From the NCBI GenBank assembly GCA_950295325.1, contig OX485806.1, forward strand, positions 5,704,001-5,768,000: DNA of 64,000 nucleotides. The letters run 5' to 3'. This DNA is from Polytrichum commune. Lineage: Eukaryota > Streptophyta > Polytrichopsida > Polytrichales > Polytrichaceae. The notes beneath the pieces are model-generated. The model was not told the DNA's origin. It did not search any database and saw nothing but the letters and a program-made list of their open reading frames with translations. Shown piece by piece: positions 45,501-58,300 of this stretch; positions within the stretch are counted from its first letter, which is position 1; each line of letters begins with the position of its first letter. Made by a program: the position numbers and the translations under genes.

Positions 45501-46964
45501 TGTAGCATTCCTGGCATCTGCTGGAATTATATCACGCACTTGAACTTGATCTAGTGGATCGTCCAATATTAAAATGATTTTCTTGTTGGCCAACAACTCC
45601 CTCATCATTTGTTGAGCATCCACCTTATTAGGCTTGTCTTCTTTGTCCAAGCTTTCAAGTTTTTCTAAAATTACCCATAGGACTTCATGTGAACTTTTGC
45701 TTTTCAATTGTTCAATGAAGCATGATGCATTGTATGTGGATTTCACATCATCAAATACGACCTTAGCCAAGGTGGTCTTCCCTATTCCTCCCATACCAAT
45801 GAGACCCAATATCTTCACTTGTTTAAGATGAGATTTCACTTCAGCAAGTTTGCTTTGAAGACCAACGAGTTTTTCATTTTGTGTTGATGGTTCATCCACC
45901 TATACGAAGAACACAGACGTTAGGATTCTCTGTTCAAATATTAAAGTCCAATTTCAAGCAAATTAAATTCAATAACAATAAAAACATGACATCTGATAGG
46001 TAAACAATAAGCACATTGTAATAGACTTAGTTCATACCTTCTTTGTAGCAAGGATGTTTTTGACATGCTTTGAGGCTTCCGATTTCCTTTCCATATTTTG
46101 GGTCATAGACTGGTCTCTCTTGAACCGTGGTATGTCATTGGAATACGTTCTAGTCATGAACTTCTTCTTCAAGGTTGTGAGTCGATCGCAAATATTAGAA
46201 AATGTTGGCCTTCGTGAAGGATCTTCAACCCAACATTCTTCGATCAACATGGTGAGCTCTTCACAATTGATAGGTAGGTCTGGCCTGACATGATCTTTTA
46301 TCTTTTGCACAAAATGTTTTTCCTTGTTTTGGTGTTTGAAAATGGTTGCTTGAGAGAAAGAATCTCTGAACATGTCATAGCAAATGACCATACATCAACT
46401 TCAAAAGGACATGCTGCACAAGGTGGGTCATCTTTGTTCTTCATCTCCGGTGCCATATACTTTGGTGTACCAATTGTATGAATTTGTAGTTATGGTTTGC
46501 TTTGAACCTCCAATTTAGAAGTATCATAATCCATCAATTTGACAAAACCATGGCCACAATTCCCCTTTACTCCTGCAACTGTCATGGAGCTTAAAAGCAC
46601 ATTGTCTGGCTTTAGATCGAGATGGGCAACATACATGTCATGAAGGTAACACATGCCCTTTGCAATTTGATACATTATATCAATTACTTCAATATATGGT
46701 AAGTTTTTCTTTTGCTTCTTCAAGAAACCACCCAAGCTCGTTTCCATAAACTCCATTACTAAATATAGTTCTTTCGAGGCTTCTGTTGTTTGATGGAGAT
46801 TGTTCTCATGGTTTTCATTAGTTCCACAACCAATGAATTTGATGATGTTCGGATGGCTCAAGCCTGCTAAGATGTTGGCTTCTTTGAGACAGTTTGGAGA
46901 AGCTTTCATTATTTTTGTTGCACTTTGTAATCCCATCCAACTTGATTTGTACACTTTGCCCGTT
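45501..46964 (-). pseudogene. Second kinase-NB-ARC receptor locus: kinase and start of NB-ARC
   Basis: Starts at the LTR copy E junction inside the Gly-rich loop (...GSGQT | GKVYKSSWMGLQSATK). It continues through HLDLKPDNVLLSS and MDYD (in place of DFG) to a TAA (46488-46490) where the paralogue has Gln (KSKPQ). The next frame block is GTPKYMAPEM and DVWSFAMTCSEIL. A frameshift follows near 46290-46320, then DLPINCEELTMLIEECWVED. Donor aag|gtatgaa and acceptor tatag|gtggat bound intron 45900-46037, at the same place as in the intact locus. The NB-ARC exon has GMGGIGKTTLAKVVFDD and ILILDD, and stops at the Mutator-like end near 45500. No LRRs are left. Confidence 0.88.
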
Positions 46965-48559
46965 TGTGAGCCCAAATCCCCCTCACCCTTCAATTGCGTC
47001 CTAGTCCGGGTGAGGGTTCTTGAGCCACATTCGAGTTAGCAAGTCACAAGTGCAAACAAGGGAGAGATTGGGAGAAGTGGTGTGTATAACACCCTTTTCT
47101 TTATTTATTTTTAGGCGAGCATTCACAAATGCTTGATTGCAATGCAATGTCAATGCAACACTAAACCACTTGGGTTCCCTTACAACTAATCTAACTGCCT
47201 TGACTTCTCAATGTCTAACCTTTCTCCACCTAAAAATTCCTATAGTTCCTAATTCTTTCCCTCGATTTCGCCCTCCAGCCGAGTAGTAGCTCAAAACGTC
47301 CTTGTGCACAAACAAGTCACCTGTAATGCCCCTCCTTGGCCGGCCAATTCTCCCAGTGCCTCTCCTACTCACCTGCCTTCCCAGTAATTACCTTGCCACC
47401 AGTTCGCCCAGTAGCATGAACTGAATGAAAACTTATTCTCCGCAGCCACCGTGCAACAATGCAGGAGTGCCCAAATCAACTTCCTCAGACCTTGGGTTAT
47501 CGGGACCCTGCCGATCAATGTGGCAGCAGTGGATGAGCATCCACAAGGATGCGGAGGGCACCCGTGAGCGCGCCCTTCCCCCAGTTGAGTGACCAATTCA
47601 TGCACCCTCCATGTGCTGTTACCGTAGCCCTAATGATAACTTCACTGCCTCCAACAACTTGAATTAAATGTGTCCAGATGTAGGAGTTCCTGTCACCTGC
47701 AGCTTACCCAGTGGTGCTTCGTTGCCGACTCCCGAAGCCAGCCTTCCCCAATCAACCAAAAATCTCGGAAGCTCCTTGCAAGCATCTGTTCAGTCGGCAT
47801 CCCACTCGTGTTAATCCCCCCTTAACCTTGGCTCCTACCCGTGAGACGCCCTTCAACCCCTCGGTGCTTCAGCTGACCATGACTCTGACCCAACATTCCC
47901 TCTTCCGAAGAACCAGGAGTGTCCCTCGGCTCGGTGATGCACACTGACCCCCGGCATGCATTGAGCATCCACTCCCTGCGCCTCGTCACTTACCCTCAAG
48001 TTTACATTGGACGTCCTCTAATCAAATCCCCCGATCCTAATCGGGGCATGCTAGGTGCTTCCGCACCCGAATTGCTTCCCAGGCACGTCTCCCTTATCCT
48101 CTCCGCCTTCTCACTACAGACCTTGCACCGCGTCATCTACCCTAACAATGGGAGGAGCACCTAATCAGACCCATCTCATACGACCACTCCTAGATAAGAA
48201 CTAGGCAAAAGAAAATAACACAACTGAATTCGGTGATACTTCCCTGAATTCCTTCGTCCGCATTGAAGTTGTGGACTTCGATCTGCTGCCGTTGCCGGTT
48301 GTCGTTATCTGTGTAATCCCCACACATAAGGGTGTTGGGACTGTGCGGCTCCGCTCGGTTGTGATTGGTAGCCTTCCTTGAATGTAGTACCAAGTTGGTT
48401 GGTCGTGAGCGCCGCGATATGCTAGTAGTCCCCCCAATAACCTTGGCTTCCCTTAACTGCTACTCGAGCCCCTGGCACCCCCTTCAATCGTGATTTCCTT
48501 CACCCACGACTGTGCATCCTCCTACCCACCTGTGAACCCTTTGAGTGGTCCACCACTCT

Positions 48560-49300
48560 GCGGGATCACTTTTAGTTAGAATGTTAGCATTAAAAGTTAG
48601 AATTGATAGGGAATTTAGGGAAAATTAGTTCATTTAGCATTTAGCCTAGAAGAAGGAAGGTCAAAATGAAACTAAGTAGTGCTAGAAGATAGCAAAGTAG
48701 AAAAAATGTGCTAGCTAGTAAAAACAACTAGCTAAGCAAATATTAGTAGATGCTAGTTATTAAGCAATTGTTAGTAGATGCTAGCTAAGCAAGTGTTAGT
48801 TTATTAGTTAGTGTGAGGCACACAAGACTATTGGAGGTGTTTTACGTAAGAAGATAAAATCGGCGTGAAGAATTTTGAAGACAAAAAAGAAAGAGAGCAA
48901 GGGGGATACTTGCCCACTTGCCCCCTTGCCAACTCGATGGCGGAAAAATTAGAAAGATTTCTAAAGGTTTTTTGTCGGAGCCACCTCGGCGAGAGGGTGG
49001 CAACCTCAACCGGGAAAACCCCCGAGCCAAAATTTCGGGAAAGGGTTTGAAAAATGGATCCGGTGGAGGAGGGGTCCAACCCTTTTGTGAGAGGGTTTAA
49101 AAACCCCTCCTTCCACCTTGTAGCTCTCTCTCTTTCTCTAGTTTTTGGGCGAAGCCCTGCTTCAATGTAGTTAGGAAAAAATCCTTTAGCATGTATTCTC
49201 AATGGTCTAAAAGAAAGGCTTGAGAACCTCCTCTACTCTCTCTCTCCTAGTTAGGTTGTATGTTTATTAACACACCAACAAAATTATTCCTTCTTTTGTA
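48560..49300. other. Unclassified block nested in LTR copy E
   Basis: AT-rich with small repeats of ctagctaagcaa/ttagtagatgctag near 48690-48800. A GC-rich part around 48900-49120 is followed by a TTTAAAA box and a CT run. This resembles the promoter part of an LTR, but no ends or target duplication were found. Confidence 0.3.
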
Positions 49301-49529
49301 GAGGTAGGTTGGATGGTAGAGTTTTGAGTAGAGGCATTATAGACCTCATCTGCCAATGCCCTGAAGGCTTAGTTCAAAAGCTAGAACAAGATACTTATCA
49401 TTTTTCTCTTAGAGAGATTTCATATAGCTATCCATAGCCGTTTCCCATTTGTGATTTGGTTGAGATGACAATTAGTTATGGATTTTCAAAGATGGAGTAG
49501 AAAAACTGGGTGGTCTTGTGGGTAGCGGC

Positions 49530-50110
49530 TGCTGGATCAGACCTGCGAGCCCAATAGGAATTTTAATTCCAAGAAATTATATTTTTCCCAAGTAGAACTT
49601 TTGTGTAGCTTTCCAAAATGGCTTAGAACATTTGATTTGAGCATGATTTGAATTAGATATGAATTGTGCAAGATGGGACACATAGTTTGAGAACTTTTGG
49701 TTGACTGCTGCATTACAGAGGACCTGCTGGGTTCACTTCGGCTTACCTTTCTAATCACATATTTTTATCAAATACATCTTTTTAATATCTCTCCAGGGTC
49801 ATATAGAACGTTTGATTTGACTAAGATTTGAATTAGATATGAATTGTTGAAGGCGAGATACATAGTTTAAGCCTTCTTGATTGACTGCTGTGTTACAAGG
49901 AGTCCGCTGAATTTCTATTAGCTTAACCTGCTGATGTCATAATGTTTCTAATTAGAGCTTGTTCATAGCTTTCCAATGGTATAAGGAAAGCCTAGATCCA
50001 AGTAGTAAGGAATGTGCTATGAATTTTTGAAGTTAGAAGGTAGATAGGTGGGTTGGAAGGGTCGGTTGAATCGACCTCACACTTCCAACCCTCATAACTT
50101 TTGCATTTCT
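49530..50110. repeat. Imperfect tandem repeat of about 180 bp
   Basis: Two clear units and one weaker unit share tttgaattagatatgaattg (49648 and 49827), acatagttt, ttgactgctg and ttacaaggag-like blocks. Confidence 0.6.
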
Positions 50111-50229
50111 TATCCGATTAGAGTGATTTTTAGATCATTGGAAAGATAATTTGGTGCACTAAATATAAATATTATGCTTAGGATTAAATTACAGGGCAGA
50201 ATAACACTTTATATTTTAATTGTTAACTA

Positions 50230-51780
50230 AGGTACGCTTACTACCAAACTAGTTACAAAGAAGGAGGCAAGGTCGACGCTCGGAAAGTGGAGCAAGGAAG
50301 GAGGTAGCGGCTCGGCCTACATCAAGCCCAAATCAACCGAGGAAAATTGAGGTAAATTAACTAACCTTAAGTCTTCCATTTAGGATTGGAGGGAGCACGG
50401 CTAAGGTACGCATCTCTAAACCCACTCACCTATCTCGTAAGGTCAAGTGGCTTGACCACTTGACCGCCAAGGGAGTACCCAATTCCATTGTTTTCGGGGC
50501 CCTTGGTATGTTTTGTGGTAGTAGCTTCATTTATTAGCAAGTTTCGTGTGTGGTAAGTCGGATTAATCACCGACACGACCACTCTGAATGTTGTTGGTGG
50601 AAAGGTGGGGTTAATGATCCGCGAATCCACTATTATGTTGTTGGCCCCATAGATTGGGAGTAATGGCCCCAATTTATGAAGATTGCGCAACAGGTTGAAC
50701 CTACAGGTCGCCCGTCACCCTGGTCCCATTGAGTTGCATTTCGTGGTCTATCCAGTGTAAACACATTTAACAATCAAAACATACAAAATAAATCGTAAAC
50801 CCTTGTTGGCAAGAGACCCGAGGTAAGGGGTGATGCCTAATATGTTAATGTAGTAAGTTAGGACGTGCAAACAAAAGTAAGTAATTAAGAAGGAATTTGT
50901 GTGAAGGGTAGGACTTAGGCCAAATTCCCCCGCTTAGAAAACTAAATAGAACTAAATAAAGAAATAGGAAGAATTGAATGGTCCATCAAATTGTCGTTAT
51001 TCCGTTCGTTGAGTTAGGATGGTATGAGTCAAATCCGGTTGGGTGTATCAGAACCATCCCAATTCACAAATTAGGATTGCCTTGGTTTCAAGGCTGGTGC
51101 GTCTGCGCGTAGAATAGGTTGTAGGTTAAGGTTAGAACTAGATATGAAATTGGTTAGTGGAGTTTAAAGCCACACTAGTAAAAAACTAAGGCCTAACCTC
51201 CGGAGGTACTACGACGCATATTTAATCTCCCTTAACAATCTAACTACTCACGTTATACACCTATCATCCGAGTTCGGCTTGGGCGCCTGCAAATGCAGGC
51301 CACCTTCACCGAAGGGCTTGTGTGATACTTTTAGGCTCCCTCGAAAGGGGGTGGCCCAAAAGTACCACACCACCCTTTGATCCTTGCTGCCAACCATGCA
51401 ACTACCGCACCCCTCTTTACTTCGGAAGAAAGAAAACATTGCAGCACCACTGCTGCCGCCTCGCTCCCGCTGAGGTAAGGTCTCAGTGCCATGTTCCTTC
51501 CCTACCTCTCTTCCCTACCATGCATCAATCCCTGATGCAGCAGGGCTTCGCCCCCTCCTCTCTCTCTCTCCTCTACCTCCAAAAACATGCATAATGAGGC
51601 TCCTTGCCTCTACCTCCGGAGACCCCTCCAACCTCTACCTTTTTTCCCGGGTTGCCCGGCATCTTTCGGGCCGCCCGAGGGAAAAAACGGGTCAATACCT
51701 TTTCTTTTGGCCTCTCCCCCTTTCAAACCCACTTTCCCTATTCTTCACTTGACTTCTTCTCCCCCTAGACTCATAGATAA
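50230..51780. other. Unclassified interior of LTR copy E
   Basis: No supported gene. Short palindromic stretches occur (for example aagtggcttgaccacttgac near 50446). GC-rich, Pro-rich shadow frames at 51250-51780 show no motif. Confidence 0.3.
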
Positions 51781-51789
51781 ATAGAACTC

Positions 51790-51824
<35 letters not shown>
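51790..51824. repeat. (GATA)n microsatellite
   Basis: About nine GATA units within LTR copy E. Confidence 0.9.
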
Positions 51825-51825
<1 letters not shown>

Positions 51826-51904
51826 GATAAAAGTAACCCACCATAGTTGTTAGCAAGTAATTACGCTCGTGTTATGGTATAAGTTGAGGGTTGTTGTGGT
51901 TGTG

Positions 51905-52060
51905 GTCACCAAGTCATGTTTCCTCGGTTGGTTGAGGAAGGATGTTAGTATTACACTTAGACGGTCCGAGTTCGATTCCCGTTGAGTTCGTCTGACCGTT
52001 TAGTGCCTTACACATGACTTGGCTAGTGATTTCTAGGCAGGAAATTAGTACCCAACCAAC
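51905..52060 (+). mobile_element. tRNA-derived SINE-like sequence
   Basis: Has an A-box-like ctcggttggttgagg (51923-51937, compare CTCAGTTGGTTAGAG of tRNAs) and a B-box agttcgattcc (51969-51979) at suitable spacing. The surrounding sequence does not fold as a tRNA. The 3' end and target duplication were not defined. The likely origin is a pol III-transcribed SINE head. Confidence 0.5.
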
Positions 52061-52393
52061 CGGCGCTTACCCATTCTCCTGAGCTATTCATGTAACTATC
52101 GTTCAATAAATAACGGTCATTATTATGACCCCTCCTTTATTCTATTGGTTTTTCTTGGTTTTCCTAAGTACGCTTTTACTCCCATTCTCCATTAAACACT
52201 TATGTCTTCACATCCCCTTTCTCCTCTAAGGTTAATTTCACTTCTAGCTCCTAATTACCTCTTAGCCTAATTTTACCAAGATATTCAATGCCTCACCTTT
52301 CTCATCACTTGGTAATTCCATCAAGCGTGAAATCAACGTATTAGCCATGTTTTCGCGATTAAGGATTAATGTGAGTACGATTTCGGGCTCACA

Positions 52394-52870
52394 CCGTTTG
52401 GCCGGAACCTATTTCTTTGTTAAGCTCCAGTTTCACAAAATCCTCGGAAACCTCCGAAGCATCCAATTCTGCACCTTTCACTCGTTGCAAGTCATATTGC
52501 AATCTCCTCAACATATATTTTGATAAGTCATAGTCCTCCAAATCATTGGGCGTTGTTTGGAGGCATTGTAGAAGCCTATTTTCCAAATCTTCTTCATCAC
52601 CTTGAATTTCGGCATAAGTGGCCACGTCAAAATCAATAAGTGGGATGTCATATTTTGAATCCACAGAAAAAGGTGAATATATTTCACATATTGCATCCCA
52701 TATACACTTCAAATCATACACAAGTTCTCGAAAGGCCTCCATGTTGTTCATTTGGAATGCAGCTGCATGGCACCATTTTTGCTTCCCACAATCTTTCACC
52801 AATACTCAATACTTTGATGTATGTAGTTATATGGTGTTCCATGAGCTCTCATGACCGGAAATAGCCAGTG
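52394..52870 (-). pseudogene. Second kinase-NB-ARC receptor locus: N-terminal part
   Basis: Minus strand, running into LTR copy E. It reads VKDCGKQKWCHAAAFQMNN, MEAFRELVYDL, DEEDLENRLLQ, RRLQYDLQRVKGAELDAS and ends ELNKEIGSGQT at the junction. It aligns residue by residue with the N-terminal region of the first locus (NECGSEDWCCAALFQLNN, KEAFRELVLDL, CDLQQVKGAELDAL). Above 52802 the frame breaks with a TGA, and homology fades by about 52870 (ELMEHH against VVMESH). The start codon is not identified. Confidence 0.85.
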
Positions 52871-53703
52871 TTGAACTTGATGAGGCCCATATAATTTGTG
52901 TATTGGGTTGTACGTTGAGACCCTATGTCCTTTGAGGGTGCTTTGAGTGTTAAGCTTAAGTGGAAGATCAGTACCATGGGAGTGAATTTATTTGAGGGCT
53001 CTTGACGTACACGTGGCCTTCTCTATTCATTCAATCTAATTGAGATTTGAATGATGGAAAGACCATTCAACGAATTGCAATATACTATGAACAGGAATGA
53101 CATGACAAATTTGAAACAACCTCTTCAATGTTTCTCAAATGTTTGAATTTTGTTGTTCAAAGGAGTCCACAAAGACAAACGTATAATTTTGTTCAGAGTG
53201 ATCAATAAGGTGCATCATTGAAGATACATGACAAGTCTACTTTCAAAGATTCCGTAGAATAATGTTGAAGACAGATCTTCATACTTGGCTATCATAGTTG
53301 TTAATCAAACCACCAACACACTCAATCCTTCACCTCACCAACCAACCAATGACCCTTGGTTTGTCCCAAAAGCAACGCTCCTTTACCCTCTAGGTATGTG
53401 GGTGTTCTTTGGTTCACTTTTCACGTTTTCTGACTTCAACCAATTAGATATATACAACGAAACTTATGTCACACTAGCGAATCTTTGATGAGAATAAATA
53501 AGCAAATATTTGATTGAAAATCAAACCTCATATGATTTAGTTATGGTTATTAGAAGTGAATGTTTGTTGATTCCTTAACCGAATACGTAGGTCTTCCCGA
53601 CTGTACTCACTATTGACTATGCAGTAGTGACTACGATCTGAAAACATAATCTAATCTCTTTTAAACATCACGTATCGTTATGATGTTTGTTCTTCGATCC
53701 CCG

Positions 53704-53838
53704 TGTAACCACACACCAATCTAAAATAGGTGTCAGATAAAGGAGAGTCCGATTCCCTTGTACGCACTCATGTAACCACACACCAATTGAATATCGACGT
53801 CCCACTAAGAAGAGTCTGATTCCTGTATACGCCCTCTC
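53704..53838. repeat. Tandem duplication, unit of about 67 bp
   Basis: Two units begin tgtaaccacacaccaat (53704 and 53771). Both run through gagtc(c/t)gattcc to a gtac/atac-gc(a/c)ctc end. Confidence 0.75.
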
Positions 53839-54334
53839 AATAATTGTATCATGAGGCATCCAGAGGAGCTTGCCAACTACTCCAATCTTACAGCGCTCAA
53901 TCCATCCAGGAACAAACCAGGTGGACCTATTCCGTGAGCCTGGGGTAATTCTAACCGGCTTGAATGGATAAAGCTAACGAATACCAACATAAATGGAACT
54001 CTACCGTTGGAGCTGGGAAGGCTGAGCCATCTGATCAGACAGTTTCGCCAAAAGAATTCTCTTTCAAGGTCCATTCCAGCAAGTTTTAGGGCAGTGGCAA
54101 AACTTCAATAGTTATATTTGTACCAAATCCAATCAATGGCAGTATTTGTCAAGAGTTAGGATGACCAACTGCAAGCTAAACACCTACCTCAACCTCAGAT
54201 ACAACTCAATCGCAGGCACATACCTAAAAATGCTCCACAACAATGCAAAATCGAAGAAGTGTGTCACCAAACGTAATCCAGAGGAAGTGTGATCGCCAAA
54301 CGTAACCCTCCACAGATCTGCAAAATCCCCAAAT

Positions 54335-54900
54335 CAAGCACTTCACATGGACTTAGACAATACACCTCCAATCAACACAGGGAAATCGAAAGATGTCATC
54401 ATGTAGCCGGTTGGACTTGGAAACATTAGGATCTCTACCAATTATGCCCAAATTTCTGTAACAAAACCAATATCAAGTGCCAAGCAAATCCTCATAGATT
54501 TCAACCATTCATAACATGGCCTGTCAATTTCACACTGCCAAGTTTAGGTTTGAAAGCTTGGGGCTGGCTCGGGGACTAAGTGATAGAGACACCTTCGGAG
54601 TGGAAGGCAATGAACACCGAGAACTGACCTTTAGTCACAGATGAACCGGTTGCGTTTGAGAAATAACCAGTTCAAATTCCAAGACTCCAGACAAACTATT
54701 GAGCACTTCACAAGAATTTAGACAACACACCTCAAATCAACACAGGAAAATCGAAACATGTCAACATGTAACCGGTTAGACTTGGAAACATTAGGATCTC
54801 TACCAATTATGCCCAAAATTCTGTAACAAAACCAGTAGCAAGTGTCAAGCCAATCCTCACATAATTCAACCATGATTCATAACAGGGTCTCCCACTTTCA
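54335..54900. repeat. Dispersed CCGGTT-rich repeat, two direct copies
   Basis: Copies at about 54340-54535 and 54709-54899 share cttggaaacattaggatctc, taccaattatgcccaaa and ttctgtaacaaaacca. Related sequence lies at 5805-6030 and, inverted, at 59560-59800. Confidence 0.75.
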
Positions 54901-55379
54901 CAAACATTAAGCTCTAGATGATAGACAAAATCACCACATGAACGAAATCCCGGGTCCCAAGTTAGATGAACACAATCAATCCTAACATGCAAACTAGTAA
55001 CTCAATGATGAGCAAGGCGACAACCTTAGTGAAGTTGATAATCACTTTGTAAGGAGAGTCAACAACTACCGCCTAGTCTTCTCGCTTTGATACATATTCA
55101 CATCATAATGTATTCACCTCATGACTTTCAGTTGCCTCTAATCTTTCCAAACCCGCCGCCTGCTACCAACTCCACTCCTCGATCTCATCTCCATGTACAT
55201 GCCGCCTTTCTCTCTGCGTCTCTCCACCTCTAGCTTCTCAGTCTACTCATACCCATAACTAAAGTCCTTGCTGTTGGCCTTGGCTATGGGATTCTTGAGT
55301 CAATCGGCATGCACTCCGATCCGCGAGACAAGGCAAGGAAGAGCGCACAGTGTAGGCGCAAGGAGAAGGTGAGGTCGCC

Positions 55380-55388
55380 ATAATACAC
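55380..55388. repeat. 9-bp target-site duplication, left copy
   Basis: ATAATACAC, identical to 58424-58432. A 9-bp duplication is characteristic of Mutator-like insertion. Confidence 0.9.
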
Positions 55389-58300
55389 GGCAGACGCTAA
55401 AGAGACCCCAACGAGCTTTGTCCGGTGTGACAGATGCTGGTGGGGCCCACCATTGCCTTTGCCCCCCGAAACTTTTCACATCCCTACCCACGCGATTCGG
55501 GCAACGTTGCCCGACATCTCTTCCCAAATGCCTCTCTTTCTTGATGTCTGTCACTTCAATAAAATAGCAATTGTCTTTTAGCAAAATTTCTTCAATACCA
55601 TGGTGTTGTCCTTCACTACGATTGTCCTTTAAGACCCAAATTTTTCCTTCATGCCTATTGTCCTTCAGTAGGATTGAAGGCCACTTCTCCATATAACCCA
55701 TATTGAGTGCACTTCATCTTCAAGGTCCAAAATCCAATATATATGTTCACTTCCATTAAATAAATAAGTAATTGATTAGGATTTCCTTTTCAAGGTGAAA
55801 CCGACAATAAAGCATGTAATTAACTTGGAAGTTACAAAAATCTCATTAACATTGAGGCAATATCTATTGAGACTTACCATTGAAAATGACATTGTCATTC
55901 TAAAATGGAACTAAAATTAACGTTTTTATTTTTAGTATGTTTATTTTATATTAATCTAGTTAATATCTTCTATTTCCGCAAGTATTTATATACATTGTCC
56001 TTCAAGACCACAATTGTCCTTCATGACTCAGTCTTGTCATGCACTGCGATTGTCTTTCATGACTCAATTTTGTCCTTCATGTGTGTTGTCCTTCACAGTA
56101 GGGTTCGAAGCTGCTTCTCCATATAACCCATATTGAGTGCACTTCATCTTTAAGGTCCAAAATCCAATATATATGTTCACTTTCATTGAATAAATAAGCA
56201 ATTGATTGGGACTTCCTTTTGCGAAGTTAAACCGTCAATAAAACATGTAATTAACTTGGAAGTCAAAAACATTTCAAAAGTCTCATTAGCACCGAGGTTA
56301 ATATGTTTATTGTGACTTATCATTGAAAGGGTTTGTCATTCTAAAATAAAACTAAAATTAATGTTTTTTTTTAATGTGTTTAATTCTATAACAATCTAGT
56401 TAATGCCTTCTTTTTCCACAAGTATTTATACACATTCAGATTAATAAAGTGTGATTGAATGTTACTAAGCTTAATTAATCCTACTTAAGCTCAAACTAAA
56501 TAAATGACATATTATTAATAAAACTAAGTGAATAACAAAAATTTAATAAAATTAATTGAAGGACAAAATTTTAATGAAAGCAATTTAAGAAATAAACTTA
56601 TAATGAAACTAACTGAAGGACAAACCATAAATGAAATTAACTGAAGGACAAACTTATAATGAAACTAACTGAAGGACAAAGCTTGATGAGACTAATTCAA
56701 AAAACAAACTTATAATGAAACTAAGAGAAAGACAAAGCATAATGAAACTAACTGAAGGACAAAGCTTAATGAAACTAATTTAAGAAACTAACTTATAATA
56801 AACTTAAGTAAAGGACGAAGTTTAATGAAATTAACTGAAGGACAAAACTTTAATGAAACTAAATGAAGGATAAAATTCCAATTAAACTAATTAAAAGACA
56901 AACATTTAATGAAACTAAGTGAAGGACAACCCATAAATGAAACTAACTAAAAACTTCTAATGAAACTAAATGGAGACCAAATCATTAATGAAACTAACTG
57001 AAGGACAAACTTATAATGAATCTAAAGAAAAAACTAATCTGCAATAAAACTAATGAAAGACAAATTTCTAGTGAAACTAATTGAAGGACAAACCTTTAAT
57101 GAAGCTAATTGAAGGACAACCTTTCAATGAAACTAACTGAAAGACAAACATTTAATGGAAACTAATTAAAGGACAAACTTCTAATAAAATCAACTAATGA
57201 ACAAACTTTTAATGAAACTAATTAAAGAGCAAACTCCTATGAAACTAACGGAAGGACAAACTTGCTTAAAACAATTGAAAAAAGAAAAATCAAAACTAAT
57301 GAAGAAAAAATTATATCATTAAAATCAACTCAAATACGTACTGTGTAATTAATTAGGATACATAAAAGTATTCATACACATTGATAGCACGGTATAAATA
57401 CTTATGTGAAAGTAAAAAATATTAACTAAATTAAACACATTAAAAAATAAACATTAATTTTAGTTTCATTTTAGAATGACAAACCCTTTCAATGATAAGT
57501 CACAATAAACATAACCTCGGTGCTAATGAGACTTTTGAAATGTTTTTGACTTCCAAGTTAATTACATGTTTTATTGACGGTTTAACTTCGCAAAAGGAAG
57601 TCCCAATCAATTGCTTATTTATTCAATGAAAGTAAATATATATATTGGATTTTGGACCTTAAAGATGAAGTGCACTCAATATGGGTTATATGGAGAAGCA
57701 GCCTCGAACCCTACTATGAAGAACAACACACATGAAGGACAAAATTGAGTCATGAAAGACAATTGCAGTGCATGACAAGACTGAGTCATGAAGGACAATT
57801 GTGGTCTTGAAGGACAATGTATATAAATACTTGCGGAAATAGAAGGTATTAACTAGATTATTATAAAATAAACATACTAAAAATAAAAACGTTAATTTTA
57901 GTTCCATTTTAGAATGACAATGTCATTTTCAATGGTAAGTCTCAATAGATATTGCCTCAATGTTAATGAGATTTTTGTAACTTCCAAGTTAATTACATGC
58001 TTTATTGTCGGTTTCACCTTGAAAAGGAAATCCTAATCAATTACTTATTTATTCAATGGAAGTGAATATATATATTGGATTTTGGACCTTGAAGATGAAG
58101 TGCACTTAATATGGGTTATATGGAGAAGCGGCCTTCAATCCTACTGAAGGACAATAGGCATGAAGGAAAAATTTGGGTCTTGAAGGACAATCGTAGTGAA
58201 GGACAACACCATGGTATTGAAGAAATTTTGCTAAAAGACAATTGCTATTTTATTGAAGTGACAGACATCAAGAAAGAGAGGCATTTGGGAAGAGATGTCG

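Larger units (their letters stand above)
46965..52393 (+). mobile_element. LTR-type insertion, family 1, copy E, expanded by nested sequence
   Basis: Starts TGTGAGCCCAAATCCCCC with cgtcctagtccgggtgaggg, and ends gatttcgggctcaca. Perfect 5-bp target duplication CCGTT (46960-46964 and 52394-52398). At 5.4 kb it is much longer than its 1.05-1.5-kb relatives. No second family-1 start was found inside, so it looks like one LTR enlarged by nested insertions rather than a full retrotransposon. Contents: GC-rich centre (about 47330-48545), an AT-rich unclassified block with local duplications, a GATA array and a SINE-like sequence. No gag or pol frame is recognisable. Confidence 0.8.
52875..55375. 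other. Intergenic DNA with repeats
   Basis: No supported gene. It includes a tandem duplication at 53704-53838 and two copies of a dispersed repeat at 54335-54900, listed separately. Confidence 0.45.

Noticed and set aside
51923..51979. True tRNA gene
   Set aside because: The boxes are present, but the acceptor and anticodon stems do not pair as required.
46965..52393. Complete LTR retrotransposon
   Set aside because: No second family-1 LTR start, no primer-binding site next to an internal LTR end and no gag/pol motif were found.
55300..55701. 133-codon minus-strand ORF and its twin at 58111-58452
   Set aside because: Both are the two inverted arms of the Mutator-like element. The similarity reflects the arms, not a conserved protein.
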